From the NCBI GenBank assembly GCA_963377175.1, contig CAUJNA010002713.1, positions 782,368-846,367 on the forward strand: DNA of 64,000 bases. The letters are read 5' to 3'. The notes under the pieces are model-generated. The model saw only the letters and a list, made by a program, of their open reading frames with translations, searched no databases and was not told the DNA's origin. The translations under genes and the position numbers were made by a program. Below, in pieces: positions 10,082 to 22,212 of this stretch (its first letter is position 1; the number at the start of each line of letters is the position of its first letter). The stretch is from Effrenium voratum. Taxonomy: Eukaryota > Sar > Dinophyceae > Suessiales > Symbiodiniaceae.

Positions 10082-10844
10082 AGGGGCTAAAACTCATCAG
10101 AATGGGGCTTAAGGGTACCCTACGCCTACGCTACATCATCATAGCCCATTCTCATACCTCTCTGCCAAACGAGATTTGTTTTCATAGACCTTTCGGTGCT
10201 AGTCCCTCGCATTAAGATGGGTTGCTCTTCCCTCCAACCTTTTGTAGGTTTGCTGGAACAATCATTTGAGCCACGCGCGTGCTGTTGCGCACCGACAAAC
10301 AGGTCGTCAGGAAACGACTGCTAAACATGTACACTGAGGTTTGGACACCGCTCGTTGGTAAATCCAAAAACAGTCTAAAGGGCGATGCGGTCAAACCACA
10401 TACCAACCATCAGTATTCGTGATGAATCAAGCACAGTTGTCACGTATCTAAGGTTGAATCATGGGTTCAAAAAATATAACCCTTACATAGCGATATCTCG
10501 GTTGCCCAAGGGCCCCGGAAACAAAAGGTTCACCTTTTTTGGGGCCAATATTAAAAATGAAAATGGCCCAAAACGGGGAAAAAGGTCGGCTTTGGGCAAG
10601 GGAGTTGTGTTGGCGGTATGTAGCCCGCAAGGCGGCATGGTTTTCCAATTTACCTAGGGGTGCACTCCCGGGATAACCTGAATCCTTCAAGCTGAACAGA
10701 ATGGGAAGCCATTCACGATAGAAAATGGCCATCTACGGGGTAATCATTGGGCCTAATCCTGGAAAGACCCAGAACCCGAAGCCGCGCCTGCTGCCAGCAT
10801 TTGCAGCAACTCAGTCACCGCGTGCCTAAGCGCATCTCTCAAAA

Positions 10845-10981
10845 ATACGGTGGGTGGACGAAATCCTGCACCGCTTTGACACCACAGGAAACCATTGCGC
10901 GTTGTTGCTTACAGGGAAATCATGATTCCAGGATTTCTTAATGTTTCTTAGGTGGTGCAGGAATTCGTCCATCCATAGTAT
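10845..10981. mobile_element. Family B element, TACTGTGGATGGACG ends
   Basis: TIRs are TACGGTGGGTGGACGAAATC at the left and GAATTCGTCCATCCATAGTA at the right, with inner arms CCTGCACC..GGTGGTGCAGG. It has GTGG..CCATAG ends on either strand, so it could in principle be spliced. Confidence 0.65.
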
Positions 10982-11960
10982 TAGGGTATTAGGCCGCTTT
11001 GCGCTGGCTCAACTTTCGTTTGTTTTTCTCTGCTGGTTCGATGGGCATGGGTTGGAATGACCCTGACAAAACCATCGCCTCTAGTTTCCTTTTGAGGGAA
11101 TCCCCATGTTAATTCCCAAAACCTGAGGGTCAATCCCTACTGAGTACCAGCAAGCTCTTCTGCCTGCTTGAGCGCCTTAAGTAAATGCAAGAAACGGTTC
11201 AGCCATTTTTAGCCAATCAGCTCGATCGGAAGTGAGGGTTAGGTTTATGAAAGAAACAGTGGCCTTATTTTCCCTTTGTTTGGAGGGTTGCCCACTAAAC
11301 ATTGGTCAGAAAAAAAACACATTTTCAGGTGGTTGATGCTTCTTTGCCCAACCGGGTACCCTGGCCACAGCATCCAAAACCGGGCTCAGAACAGCAGACT
11401 TGGCGGGTACGGAAGCCACGAGCTATCATGAAAGTTGGGAAATTGCATAACTACCCATGAGCAACTCAACCATACATTTGAACTGCAACTCACAGCTTGA
11501 GGTTGTCACAGGCAAGTCACAAATGTACCTTCACTTAATTATGGCAACAAGGATGGCAAAAGACCCTTGCCTCCTTTCAAGCTCCATTTGTTGTTTTACC
11601 CCTAAGAAAACTGAGAAGATAGCTCCAGTAGTGATAGAAACCCCTGGTAAAAACCAGGCGAAAATAAAATACCCTCTGCAACGCAAATGGAGATCCTACG
11701 GAGGGATGCCCTTGAAAAGGAATGACTTCCCGAATCAGGATTTCCCCAACTTTACAAACCTTAGGTATGGATTCACAACAACTGATTGCTGTTTTTGTTT
11801 GCGGCTCGCTAAAAACCAATGAACAACCTAAAACATAAAACATGTGCCAACAATTGTCCAACACCCTAGCAGGAAAACTGCCCCTGGTGAAAGGATCCAA
11901 GTAAACAAAAACACATGTTCTATTCTTAGGAGGGTTGGTCATCAAAAGTCTCAGGGCAGC
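10982..11960. other. Gene-free stretch with family E motif
   Basis: No supported exon. CCAGTAGTGATAGAAACCCC at about 11622 belongs to the family E motif (CCAGTAGTGATAAACTCC..TTTAAAACCAACAAGGG) seen near 26535, 29200-29690, 35010, 56650 and 59760. Confidence 0.4.
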
Positions 11961-12001
11961 CCCAGAAATTGGAAGAGGTTATCTCTTCTTGGATTAAACA
12001 C

Positions 12002-12380
12002 ATTGCAAGCGTTGAAGCATTTTCCGGCGAGCGGCTGGTAGGGATACACCGTGAGGGCTGGCCTCAAATGACTTTGGTGCATGAACCAAAACTTCGCCAG
12101 CGAGGGCAGCAGCAAATCCACCCGCTCCTGGCAGGACAAACGCCCCCAGTTGAGGTCCTCCAGGTCTACCACCATGACACTTTGCTCATTTCCCAAGTGG
12201 GTTAGCCAGCCTTCCCCCTTTCCCCAAGGGAAAACTTCTTTCACAAATACGAACGTCCCCTCAACTGCCCCCTCCTCCACCTCCGGAGTACAAAAGCTCT
12301 CAAAGTGAATGGGGTCCTTCCCTCTCCAATGCTCTGGCCCACACCAAACCTCTGCCCCCTTCTCCTCCGGCCCGCAGAAC
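12002..12380 (-). CDS. Long exon of unrecognised protein
   Basis: A 379-nt open frame runs from TTTGAAG|GTTCTGC to CAAT|GTGTTT. It reads EEGAVEGTFVFVKEVFPWG, then MVVDLEDLNWGRLSCQERVD and LLLPSLAKFWFMHQ, with mixed polar and hydrophobic composition and no low complexity. One of the best coding stretches of the left half. I do not recognise the protein. Confidence 0.6.
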
Positions 12381-12439
12381 CTTCAAACTTAGTGGTCCTG
12401 TGGGCCGGAGGAGGTCCTTCCTTCCACCCCGGCCCCCGC

Positions 12440-12609
12440 AAACTGCCACCCCCCAGTGGCCCAGCTTCCTCCCGGCCGCAGAACCCATAGTGCGCCAGAA
12501 AGTCCCGCAGTGGCGTGGAGTCGCAGCTTTGCCGCGGCTCCGCCGCCATGAGCTCCACAAGACCCGTGCCATCCCCTTGCAAGGTGGCCCGGGTCTTGAA
12601 GGCGGTGTC
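12440..12609 (-). CDS. Exon of the same unrecognised gene
   Basis: TTGGCAG|GACACC acceptor, then an open frame reading GTGLVELMAAEPRQSCDSTP and LRDFLAHYGFCGREE. The other two frames are also open here but Gly/Arg/Ala-rich. The downstream boundary is unclear; the next exon begins about 60 nt further. Confidence 0.45.
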
Positions 12610-12650
12610 CTGCCAACGTCGGTTGCGACGTCAGAGAAGCCATGGTCCTA

Positions 12651-12738
12651 CTGGTCCTCCAGTAGAGTGGGTAGAATAAGGGTACCAACTTTTGGGGAAC
12701 CCTCCCCAAAAAGGGGTCAAAGGGCACTACTGGGGGAC
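12651..12738 (-). mobile_element. Introner family A, copy 4 (short)
   Basis: Minus-strand donor ACAG|GTCCCCCAGTAGTGCCC, end CTTATTCTACCCACTCTACTGGAGGACCAG. At 88 bp it is among the shortest copies. A separate hairpin (TCGCTTGCTGC..GCAGCAAGCGA, 12749-12780) abuts its donor side. Confidence 0.65.
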
Positions 12739-13091
12739 CTGTCAATCTTCGCTTGCTGCTGCGTTCGCGGCAGCAAGCGAGAAATGGAATGAACTAAACC
12801 ATCCGGGGATCCCTGGGTAAGTAAACAATGGGCTGTGCTCAGAGCCCACGCTGAAAGCTTAACTGTTAGTGGGTTATAAATGGAAGCCCCTAAGCACGAA
12901 AAAGCTAAATCGCCAAGGGGGTGGCTTGGAGCCCGGTGGCTTGGATTTGGATTTGAACCCGCCTGGGAAGTCCGACCACTAAAATGGTCTTAAGTCTGGG
13001 AGGACATTAAACCGCCGCGCTCTCCGAAACGTGGCCCACAGCAAACCGCAGGGTGGAGCTCAGGAAGTGAGTTGCCTTCCCTCCATTCGCT

Positions 13092-13206
13092 TAAGCCCCC
13101 CTTACCCCTTAAGACTCCAAGCCCTGGGGAAGTTCTCATCTTTTACAGACATATAGCCCATGGTACCCCCAAAAAGTTGAGAAAGTTATGTTTTTAAGAG
13201 GTACGC
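13092..13206. mobile_element. Family I element, copy 1
   Basis: CTTACCCCTTAAGACTCCAAGCCCTGGGGAAGTT at the left and GTTATGTTTTTAAGAGGTA at the right form imperfect TIRs. The second copy is at 25727-25812. Confidence 0.55.
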
Positions 13207-13868
13207 CCCTAGCCCCCTGGGAGAAAATGAGAAATATTTCCAGTCGTGAAACCGATGCCCTCTAGAACCAGCATTTCAGCAGATGGCAGGTGCGTCTGTG
13301 CTCGCTTTTCCCTTAGGGACCCGGAAGCAAAAGCTGAGCACTTGTTGGGGCATGGATCTGCGGAAAAAAAAAAACAACACCTTTTCACCATGGAACAGAA
13401 CGGGAAAACTAAAAGGCCGGTGCTCACTAAAGGATGAGAAATGGAATAACCCTTCCAATCCAGCTTCCGTTATTTAAGGGGACCGAAGCCTGGGTTCATT
13501 CCCACATTCCCCACCTATCGAACCAGCTAGCGGTTTAAACTCTCAGAAAAAAGTTACCCTCAAAGAGTACCCTCAAAACACATATGTGACCGTCCCCCCA
13601 CCCCAACCATTTTCCCAACCAACCCCCAACCCTTTGTGGAGTTCTTTTGGGGGGGCGAAAAAAGGTTGACCCCCAGGTGTCCCTGGGCTGCGGAATCAGA
13701 CCGCTTTTGGACTAACGCCAATATCTAAGCCAGTGGAACCCATCTATTTCTGAACAAACGAACCGGAAATATTGCACGACTTTGAAACAATAGAACAACA
13801 TTCTTGTGGGTAGTTACAGTGGAAATCAGTGGAATCATCATGCCAAGGCTTCGCCTAAAAAGGACACC

Positions 13869-13969
13869 TACTGTGGATGGACAAAACCCATTTCGCACCA
13901 CCTAACAAACCCAACGGAATGATTCGATTGCCCTGCATTTGTCCAGCAAAACATGGTTTCAGGGATCCT
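13869..13969. mobile_element. Family B element directly joined to family C
   Basis: The left TIR TACTGTGGATGGACAAAACC is intact. The right TIR is eroded (CATTTGTCCAGCAAAACATGG) and meets the CAGGGATCCTTA end of family C copy 2 without a gap. Confidence 0.55.
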
Positions 13970-14075
13970 TACATTATGCACCTGAACATTGCATTGCAAA
14001 TGGCGGTGTCCCTTGATTTTGGTGTTGAAAAAGCAACATGTTTCAAATGGTTGCAAAATGTACCTTTCAACAGGG
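13970..14075 (-). mobile_element. Family C element, copy 2
   Basis: Starts CAGGGATCCTTACATTATGC and carries the shared core TTTCAAATGGTTGCAAAATG. The right end is degraded. Same orientation as all other copies. Confidence 0.65.
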
Positions 14076-14420
14076 GTCATTATGTTCACTGTTTCTGGCA
14101 GTTATCAAAGTCAGAAAATGGAATCGGCTGTTTCCTTTTAACCCACCACTAGGGGGTGACTTTGATCATGGTAAAATACCTTGGTTGACGTTGGAGCAAA
14201 ACATAATTTTCAGCAGCTAAGTGGTTGGATTTCAACCACTCAACCACAATAAGCAAACATGTAAAAAAAACTGTTTCCCAACAACAACCATGACTAGGGG
14301 CTGAAAACCCCCCAATCCGCTTGGGAAGAGAAATCCTCTAAGGTCCGGGCGGAGGGTTCAGCGGCTGGATCACGCGGACCCCCAACAAGCGCCAAGGACT
14401 GAGTTCGATTCCATCCACAC

Positions 14421-14547
14421 CCCCGGCCCCCCTGGCGCCAGGCGCCAGGCGCGCCTGGTGTCGGGCCGCCAGGCGCAGCACCTGCGCGCCGGTGGCCTCG
14501 AAGACCTCCGCGACGCCGGGGCGCAGCTCTGGCACGAAGACCACCAC
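14421..14547 (-). CDS. Exon of unrecognised protein
   Basis: Acceptor CTCTAACCGCCAG|GTG has a CTAAC branch-point-like motif 12 nt upstream, preceded by a C-rich tract. The reading is VVVFVPELRPGVAEVFEATG, then AQVLRLAARHQARLAPG. The donor is tentative. Function unknown. Confidence 0.5.
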
Positions 14548-14579
14548 CTGGCGGTTAGAGCTCCGGGGGAAGGGGGGGG

Positions 14580-16680
14580 GGCATGGACACCTAGAGTCTA
14601 TTTTTAAAGCAAAGGGTGATCTTGCACAATCATTGTAGCAAGCACCCATCTGATGTAAACCAAACTCAGGGGAGCCAACAATATACTTCCTTGTTTAAAA
14701 TAACTCTTGGCAAAATATTGGACGCTAACATTGCGCAATTAATCTTGTTTAAAACATAACCAGAACCAACCACGTCAACCCAAAATACAAATATGCGCCA
14801 AACAAAAATATCACCCCTCATGGGCTGCGTTGAGGGCGACCATTGGCTTTAAGAAGCATACCCTGTTTGGGACTTTTTGAGACAAACGAAAAGGGGGCTC
14901 TCTTGAAAGTGGGCTAATCCAGCTTTCCACAAACTGGTGAAGGGGCTAGGGCGTACCTTTCTCATTTACCCTTTACCAGGCAGGGGTTCAAATCAAAACC
15001 CAAACCACAAATCCAAAGCACTCAATCCAACCCTTGGTATGGGCCTGCAAAAAACTTTTACTTGTGCCCCCTGCCAAAAAAGAACAGAACAGACGATGTG
15101 CACATAGACACACAGCCGCTGCTGCTAGACCTTGGGGCTAGAGGCGCTGCAAGCCAGAGGACGGCAAAAACCGCTGCTGTTCAGCCGGTGATGGCTGCAC
15201 GTGTGCCTGAAATTTGTGGGAGCTCCTGAACATTCGGGGCCCACAGCGCTTCCTTCTAGACTTGTATGTGGCCAACGTGGTTCACGAGCAGCAGCGCTGG
15301 TCAGCAAGGAGAACAGGAAGTCCTTTCCTTGACGCTGGTAATCAAGCACAACTCTGGGGTATGCATTTTAAAATGCACGATGAGCCCGCCGGGCACAACA
15401 AAGCGAAGCAAACGAGCACTCGAGCAAGATGTTTAGCCCGAATTGGTGGACATCATTTAGGTGGGGGATTCATGTCCAGCAACCGTGTTGGAGGTGGTTC
15501 GCCGGTTCGCCATGAGCTTTCAGTCCCTTTGAAACGAATGACGGAGATTGGGTTACCTCTAGTATGTACCGCCTAAAGATTGAACACCCTTTCGGTTTCA
15601 CTTCACGGGCTCTGGAGGAACCACTCAGGGATCCCTGCGGCAAAGGTCTGCTTCCTAGCGAATTGGACGCAGAAGGGGACGCAGAAGGGGCCTTCTTGGA
15701 GGTGTTGCAAGGGAAGCCAATAGGAGAGGCCACTATTCTGAGGGGTCGCCCATTGACGCATCCAAAAACGAACCTTGGTATAGATTGAGGAACCTTCTCT
15801 CACTTCCCAAGTTCTTGGCCCTGCGCTTCTTGGGACGACCATTTTACTGGTAGACACAGAGTTTGGAGTTTTTAGGGGGCCATTCGCCCGGGAAGTGAGC
15901 CATATCCAGACAAAAGAGGCCCCAGAAGCAGACGTGTCTTTGACTCAGGCACTTTGTCAGTCCTTCACTGTGGTTGGCATGTGTTTAGATGTTTTTTTTG
16001 TTTGTTGTTGGGCGCCGTAGAACAAAGGGTAACCACCCAGTTGAAGGAAGGGAACTTCTTTAGAAATGGATGATCTGTTCATGGGAAGCCAGCAGAGGCT
16101 ACAGTACCAGGCGTTTCCTTCACTGACTACGCTGACTGACCACCTACGAATCAGACATGACAACTTTCATTAAACCAGTAGTCACCAACCCACCCCAACC
16201 ACCAATTAGAGGTGAGGTGCTTTGAATCAGCACTACCTCCCTTTGCATGCGAATAGAAGATATGTAAAACCTCCACTTGCTGAAGCCCCCCTGGAAAAAA
16301 GCAACAACCACATGCCCTGTAGAGATAGACTCCCTTTAAAACCCGCAGGGAGGACACAACAAATATACATACTATTGAGCCAGTGGAAGTTGCAATGAGT
16401 TGTGGCTGGTTTACGTGCAACGTAAGGTATCCCCGTTTGCAGCTGGGACCCAGCCTCACTTCCGATTTTGGCCCAAGCCACAAACATTAAATGGTCGTAT
16501 CACAAAGGTGACCCAAGTCCGAACCGGAACTCGGGAAGTGAGGGGATGGGAAATCGGAGGGGGCGCTATCTGCTTCCACGCCACAGGCTTGCTCAGGTTG
16601 CTGGGCGAACAAAAAAGAAGCACCGGTTGCGGGCGCCCATTTTTGTAAGCCCTTCCCATGGAAGGCGGTGATTTTTAACA
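14580..16680. other. No supported gene
   Basis: Open frames exist on both strands (for example 15214-15576 plus; 15470-15857 minus) but none has splice ends or composition that favours it. GGACGCAGAAGG is duplicated in tandem at about 15666-15690. A family E-like block lies near 16280-16370. Confidence 0.3.
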
Positions 16681-16689
16681 TCTGCGCCT

Positions 16690-16878
16690 GGTCATTGTGG
16701 TTGGCATCCGCATGTTGCTCAGGTTGGAAGCCAACAGCCCTCGGGCCCATTTCAGCTGGCACCTGCCCCGTGCCTCCCGGCCGAGAGCCACCGCTTCCTC
16801 CACCACCTGAGCCTTGGGTTCTGGGTGGATGGGCCGCAGAAAGGTCCTCTACAGTCCTCTTGGAATGGGCTGGCAAAA
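16690..16878 (-). CDS. Possible exon next to introner
   Basis: Open minus frame directly after introner copy 5, reading AHPPRTQGSGGGGSGGSRPG then FQPEQHADANHNDQAQMLK: a Gly/Ser linker-like stretch followed by a polar region. The 3' end is not defined. Confidence 0.4.
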
Positions 16879-16989
16879 CTAGATCCTCCAGTGGTTGGAA
16901 GAAGGGTACCGTCGTTTTTCTTGTTAGTCTATGTTAATAGGGGAAACCTCCCAACCAACAAAAGGGTAAAAGGGCGCTACTGGGGAGGT
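16879..16989 (-). mobile_element. Introner family A, copy 5, flanked by 12-bp direct repeat
   Basis: Left end CTAGATCCTCCAGTG, right end CTACTGGGGAGG. TGGGCTGGCAAA occurs at 16866-16877 and again at 16991-17002, one copy each side. The right TIR has lost its GT. Confidence 0.6.
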
Positions 16990-17350
16990 GTGGGCTGGCA
17001 AAGATGGGCTGTTTTTCGCAGCCCCCTTCTAAAAAGGACAGAGTAGTGAAGGGTCAATACTGATCACTCGAGGAAAATGCGGAGTGGAGTCAAAAGGACA
17101 AAATAGCTTTGTTAACACCACTTCCTTGATTGTTGGAATCAGGTAATCACATAGTAGCCATTTCAAATAGAGGGAGGGTTCACAACTCAGTGGAACTGCC
17201 TGAGTCAAACCACTACAACCAAAGCGAAATGGGAGTTCAGCAGATGCGAGGGTGGCAGAGCGTATAACCACTAGATAGTGAAGAGCCTGGAGCAAATGCT
17301 AAGAATACCCACCATCCGCTCCTTGGGCACAGACATGTTCAAAATACAAG

Positions 17351-17758
17351 TCACGTATTGAGCCAACGCATGTGCACCAAGCCGGAGGAATCAACTCGGC
17401 GCTTCAATCCTTGAAGCCCCGGGGCAAAGCCGGCGTCCGACACCAGGATGGCCAAGCAAACGTTTCCTGCCAGGCGCCATGGGCTTCTAGCAGTTGACAT
17501 CTTACGCATGATGTCCCTTGTAGCCGCATTCCAGGACAACTTGGTGAAAACAGAAGGCTGGCTATTTTGTGAAGTTGGGGTGATTCTGCCTCCCTGCAGG
17601 AGCCAAAAACTATGTAGGGGGTGGGTTGGGGCTGACGGGCCAAAGAAAATCAGCCAGGATCCAGAATATGCTGGGTAATCTTCACGTGGTAGCCACCCCC
17701 CTCTGAAAAGAATCTCGCAAAAGCTGCGCGGGTCACCATCTAGGATCATCCCTCCCAT
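17351..17758 (-). CDS. Candidate coding stretch, unrecognised
   Basis: A 408-nt open minus frame with varied composition (FCEILFRGGWLPREDYPAYS, then MRKMSTARSPWRLAGNVC). Longer than chance frames nearby, but it starts at an internal Met and has no clear acceptor. The next frame upstream (17792-18046) is also open. May be an exon pair or an ORF remnant. Confidence 0.35.
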   Translation of the reverse strand: MGGMILDGDPRSFCEILFRGGWLPREDYPAYSGSWLIFFGPSAPTHPLHSFWLLQGGRITPTSQNSQPSVFTKLSWNAATRDIMRKMSTARSPWRLAGNVCLAILVSDAGFAPGLQGLKRRVDSSGLVHMRWLNT

Positions 17759-18601
17759 TTGCGAATCTTTTCCAAGCGGGTGCCTACAGTACTAGCGGTC
17801 CTGAACTATCACAAAGGCAACAGTCACCTGAAATTGTAGAGAAGCGATCAGCATCTTTGGCTTTGAACACACATTTAGCTGAGCTGAAAACGGAGCCACA
17901 CAAATTTCACATGCTTGAGTAGCTGCTGCAAGAATTTGTTTGACTTTAGACTGCCCCCTTTCGGCACATTCCGTATAGCCCAATGTGGACTCATGCCTGC
18001 AAGGAAGTCTTAAATACATCAACTCATTTCCTGAGTGGGTGGCCAAACGCTGTTGGCTTACAAGTACAACTCAGTTGCCCAGTTAGGAAGAAAAGGCCCC
18101 TAAAGGTGGACGACCAAACAAGGAACAGCATGGTCTTCGCCAAACACAGTCCAGGAATTTGGGGCGGGGCTTAAGCCAATATCAGGTCGGTCTGAAAGTT
18201 GGACACGCATCACACAAATGTAAACCCAATATTGGGCCGAGGTTTTGACGTCACGAGTTGCAAACAACTGGCGCGTTCCGCTGAAAAACTGCCACCTTTC
18301 GAGGTACCAAAACAAGGGACATCGAGGGACCCGGTTGAATGCGTCTCACCGGCGGTGTTGGACTCCGCTACGATTCCCTCGCGCACACGGGTTGGAGGTT
18401 GTTTGCCTCTTCCCCTCTACAAGAACCAGGGCTTCAAATCCCGAAGCCGAAAATCCAAGTCAATTGGCTGTGATTCAAACATATGTACCAACATGGCACC
18501 TGGGCAAGTGGAACCAAAGACTAAAACCTGCGTAACCCCAGTTTTCAATCTTGAGCCACACCCAATTGAGGCTTTCCTGAAACCATGAACACCCGTTTCA
18601 C

Positions 18602-18704
18602 CCGCCCGAGTCAAATCCCTCGCTCCTCGCGCGTTTAGTAGTCGCCGCAGGTGTCGCACCAGGGCCTCGTCGTTGGGCTCGCCCTGAACGCCGCGCCTCG
18701 GAAC
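18602..18704 (-). CDS. Exon of unrecognised protein
   Basis: CGTAGAG|GTT acceptor and GCGG|GTGAAAC donor enclose 34 codons plus one base: VPRRGVQGEPNDEALVRHLR and on. Charged, helical, GC-rich. Function unknown. Confidence 0.55.
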
Positions 18705-19382
18705 CTCTACGGTGGAGATGGACCTCGGCGGCCGGGGGAGTCCGGGGGAGGGCCATGCGCAAAGAACAAAGCGTGGGCCACAGTTCTTCACGGAAAAGGC
18801 GTGAACCGTTTTCAAAAAACAAAAAGTGAGATACTGATGCAGAGCCATGGCGAATGGGGCTATCTTGAATAGTAGTGACTAGAAGGAATGTTAGGGGTGA
18901 CTCATAGGGTAAGAACCAATCAAGGGCCACATACACCTCTCCCAGCACCTGATGTTGTCCACCAAATTGGAAGGAATACTTCTACGAACCTTTGCAATGT
19001 CTCTCGTGAGCAAAGTCGTGGGCTGGGAAGGTGGGCAAACGTTTGACGCCAAAACTGCCGTCAAAGCTTCGACGTGACAAAGCAGGCCGGAATTCACACG
19101 AGCATCGTCAACTGTATGTACTCAAGCCCCTGCGCGCAAACAACAACCAGCATTCATCATGTTAGCATTGCGTGAGCCGTGCATGTGTACCTTTGTTCTG
19201 CGTGGATAATGAACATGAACGCGTACAAAGTCAGGGGTAAGTAGTTGAGCCCTCAACCTACGCAATCCCACCCAGGGAAGCCAAAACCAGAGAAACAAGC
19301 ATATCTTACCCAAGTGCAAAAGCTGCAAAGAAAAGCAGTGAGGCTGGTGCACTTTTCCAAAAAATGGGAACGTGTAGTTGAT

Positions 19383-19660
19383 CTATTCAGCACATGAACC
19401 TCTGACAGGAAGTGCTTCGTGGAAACTCCCAAAGGTTCCACCATAGGGACATCGGAGGGTTTGAAAGGGACACCAATGGGAAACCAACCAAGGACTCGAA
19501 TAGCATCCACACTCATCTGTAAGGGGACGAATGACTAGGAGCCCAATGAAGTCGTGACCGAAGTATGTGGCAAAATGATAGCCGTTACGTTCATCCCTAA
19601 CAAGTCCCATACCTGCACCAAAGGATCCACCAAGTAAAGAACCCATCATCATGGGGAGAA
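19383..19660 (-). CDS. Candidate coding stretch, possible frameshift
   Basis: One minus frame reads GLVRDERNGYHFATYFGHDF and GLLVIRPL. About 19520 another frame takes over (VLGWFPIGVPFKPSDVPMVE). Both look protein-like, but the gap between them is too short for an intron. Either a frameshifted remnant or two exons with misjudged ends. Confidence 0.3.
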
Positions 19661-19884
19661 CGCTTCCCCAAGTGAGCCCGCCCTGATTTTAGGCTCCAAC
19701 TTCCCCAGCTATCCAACCAAGATCAGGTAAAAACCACCTATGGGGCAAACAGGTCCATGTTCAAAACCACCCCTGATCTCCCAAGCCCGATGTCCCAACC
19801 CCAAAACAACAAACATGTCGTTTAAGGGGCTGAGCAAGTACCTCGCCCCCCAACCCTTCAAAAAAGACAAAATCCATAGCTTGG

Positions 19885-20170
19885 TCAACCCCCCCTCGAA
19901 GACAAAACAAACGACAGAAGCGCATCATTTAGCCCCTCATGCCAAAAAAACAAACTATTTAGCCCCTCATACCCGCCCCCCCCCCCAACACCGAACACAC
20001 GTTGCCCCTCATGCCCAACACATATCAATTTATTTAGCCACTCACCCCCCCCCCCCACCGTCCAAAAAAAGAGCCTGCCCATCCCCAAAAAATCAAAACA
20101 ACTAAAACCAAAAACAACTCCAAACCCTAAACACCCCAAACCCCCCCCCCACTCCCCAACCAAAAAACAA
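19885..20170. repeat. C-rich/A-rich low-complexity tract
   Basis: Runs of C and CCCCTCATGCC(A/C)A-type units, with TTTAGCCCCTCA repeated three times. No coding evidence. Confidence 0.6.
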
Positions 20171-20285
20171 ACACATATTTGCTAACAGAACAAGAGCAAA
20201 CCCAACCGAAATCCCAACCAACAAACAAAAATCGACCTAGTTGCTGACAAAAACTTTTTTTCTTTAAAAAAAAAGAACCCCCAAC

Positions 20286-20432
20286 CATAGCTCCCAGGCG
20301 CTGCTGCTGCTCCCGCAGCCCGTCCTTCAGCTTCTGCGAGCCCGGCGCCACGAAGAGCGTGGCCCGCGCCGCCCGCCGCCCGGGGCTTCCGCCGCCTCCG
20401 CCGCGGCGCAGGGCGCGCAGGGCCTGGGAGAC
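20286..20432 (-). CDS. Exon of unrecognised protein
   Basis: CGCGACAG|GTC acceptor and CTATG|GTTGGG donor bound exactly 49 codons, phase 0-0. Reads VSQALRALRRGGGGGSPG, then LFVAPGSQKLKDGLREQQQR, the latter a likely helix. No family recognised. Confidence 0.6.
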
Positions 20433-21797
20433 CTGTCGCGGCCAAGTGGCCGCGGGGAAATCTGGGGATTCCCTGGAAGGAAACCACCAGTTGGATGGTT
20501 CATAAGGGTCACCTGGGTGAATTATGATATTTCACCAACCTGAAATTAGGCGGTTGGGAGGCTATTACATCAACCACCATTTGGGGTGAATTCGGTCGTA
20601 GGTGGTTATAATTCACCCGGCGAAATGAATTTTCCCCTTCTGTGATACATCCAAAAAAAGGGACCCCCCAATTGGAGTGAGAGCCCAAATCCCGGGCGAA
20701 GCGCTGAAGCCAAACATCAAGCCTTCCTGCTTAGGGGATAGTTGGTTGAGTTTAAACTGGGCTGCCCGTTTTCTGATCCCCCCCGCAAAAAGTGACTAAC
20801 TTTTAGTGGGTCAACTGGAAACTACCAAAGGCTAAAAAGCTAAGGAGCCGGACGGCTGGGAGCCACCAAGAAAAAATGGCTTTGCAAAGACTAATTAATT
20901 AACCCCCATACAAAGGGCTTCCCAAAGAAACCCTCAAGCAAGGTGAAATCAACAGATTCCCTTGCATCACAGAAGTGGGGATAAACCGCGAGTGATCAGG
21001 TGACCAAACAGACATCAGCTAATTACCCCGCCCATGTTGGAGGATAACTATTTTGTATGGAGCCTTGCTGGATCTTACTGGAAGTTTGCGGTGTTCATCG
21101 CCTGGAAAAATGAGAAACCCTGTAGGGGACAAGAGACAAACTTGCTCAAGCAAATGGACCAAACGAACAACTCGGCGAGGTTGAACAACGACCAAAAAAG
21201 AGAGAATATGGGGAACTGCGGTTGCAAACCGATGGTTCGAACCAGCCTCCAAAGTCGCAACTCCTAAAAATCCGGCGCAACCAAACCCTGGCCGCTTGGC
21301 GTTTTTCAAGTCGGGCAAACCAAAGGGGAAACCAAAGGGAACCCGAGGAACTGGGCAGCTGGCGTTCAACACGTCGGGGCACGGGGAAATTTCCGGGGCC
21401 AACTGAGATAACGCAATGCTCAGTTGTTCAGTGACCCTGGAAAAAAAGGGGAACCATTTTTTGGGGCTTGAACCCATGGTCCAACCTCCAGGCATATGTG
21501 CCTGCCAGGATGAGCGTCGCAGCCCTTCCTGCTGGTACTTGTTGCAACGCGGATGCGGATGGATCGTCGTTCAGGATGACGTCATCGATGTGCAGCTCGT
21601 CGTATGTTGCGTGCAACATGAATGTCGTCGTTCAGCGGCTTCGGGAGTTGGCCAACAGTTCTTGACTCATCACACATAGTTGAAGAACAATGGCTGGTAT
21701 GTGGTTTGACCTGAAACTTGCGGTGTTTCGGAGCCATTCCCCACATAACCTGCCCTATTTGGGGTGAATTCGGTCGTAGGTCGTTATAAATCTCAAC

Positions 21798-21897
21798 CAG
21801 ACCGCATCGCAAGCTCAAAAAACTGCACGACTCGACTCCCGGCCTCGAAGGCGCTGTGCCGGTCCCCGTCCACCAGCAGCTCCGCGGAGCTCAGCGC
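21798..21897 (-). CDS. Exon of unrecognised protein
   Basis: TTTGAAAG|GCG acceptor and TCTG|GTTGAG donor enclose ALSSAELLVDGDRHSAFEAG then SRVVQFFELAMRS. Amphipathic and clearly coding by composition. Function unknown. Confidence 0.6.
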
Positions 21898-21904
21898 CTT
21901 TCAA

Positions 21905-22075
21905 ATGGCTGCAGGAAATGGCCCCCAAAGCATGTGAAAAGGGTGCGGGAAAACTTCCAGGAAATGGCCCCCAAAAAGTGTCAAAAGGGTTGGGTGCCCA
22001 GGAAAACGGCCCCAGGAAATGGCCCCCCAACACACTCGAAACCAGAGACAATTTCTCTAGAGTGTTTCCGGCAAC
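21905..22075. repeat. Tandem GGAAATGGCCCC-type units
   Basis: (C)AGGAAATGGCCCCCAAA recurs three to four times at roughly 50-bp spacing. One more copy lies at 58168. Confidence 0.5.
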
Positions 22076-22212
22076 CTGAATGTCTTGGATTTTTTTTTGG
22101 TTTCCCATGGCTCAGATGGGCAATCGATTCCCATGAAGAACCATGCGCATCCTTTCCGCACTTCCGATCGAGTGGATTGGATTCGAAAAGAGAAAAACCA
22201 AAAAAAACACGT

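Larger units (their letters stand above)
12790..14420. other. Gene-free stretch with several elements
   Basis: Holds a family D/J-like block (12850-12980), a family I element (listed) and the nested B/C pair (listed). No supported exon. Confidence 0.4.

Noticed and set aside
16453..16473. CCGATTTTGGCCCAAG on the plus strand, similar to the spliced leader
   Set aside because: Lacks TAGCC and has a C for T in the conserved GGCTCAAG; too diverged for a leader call.
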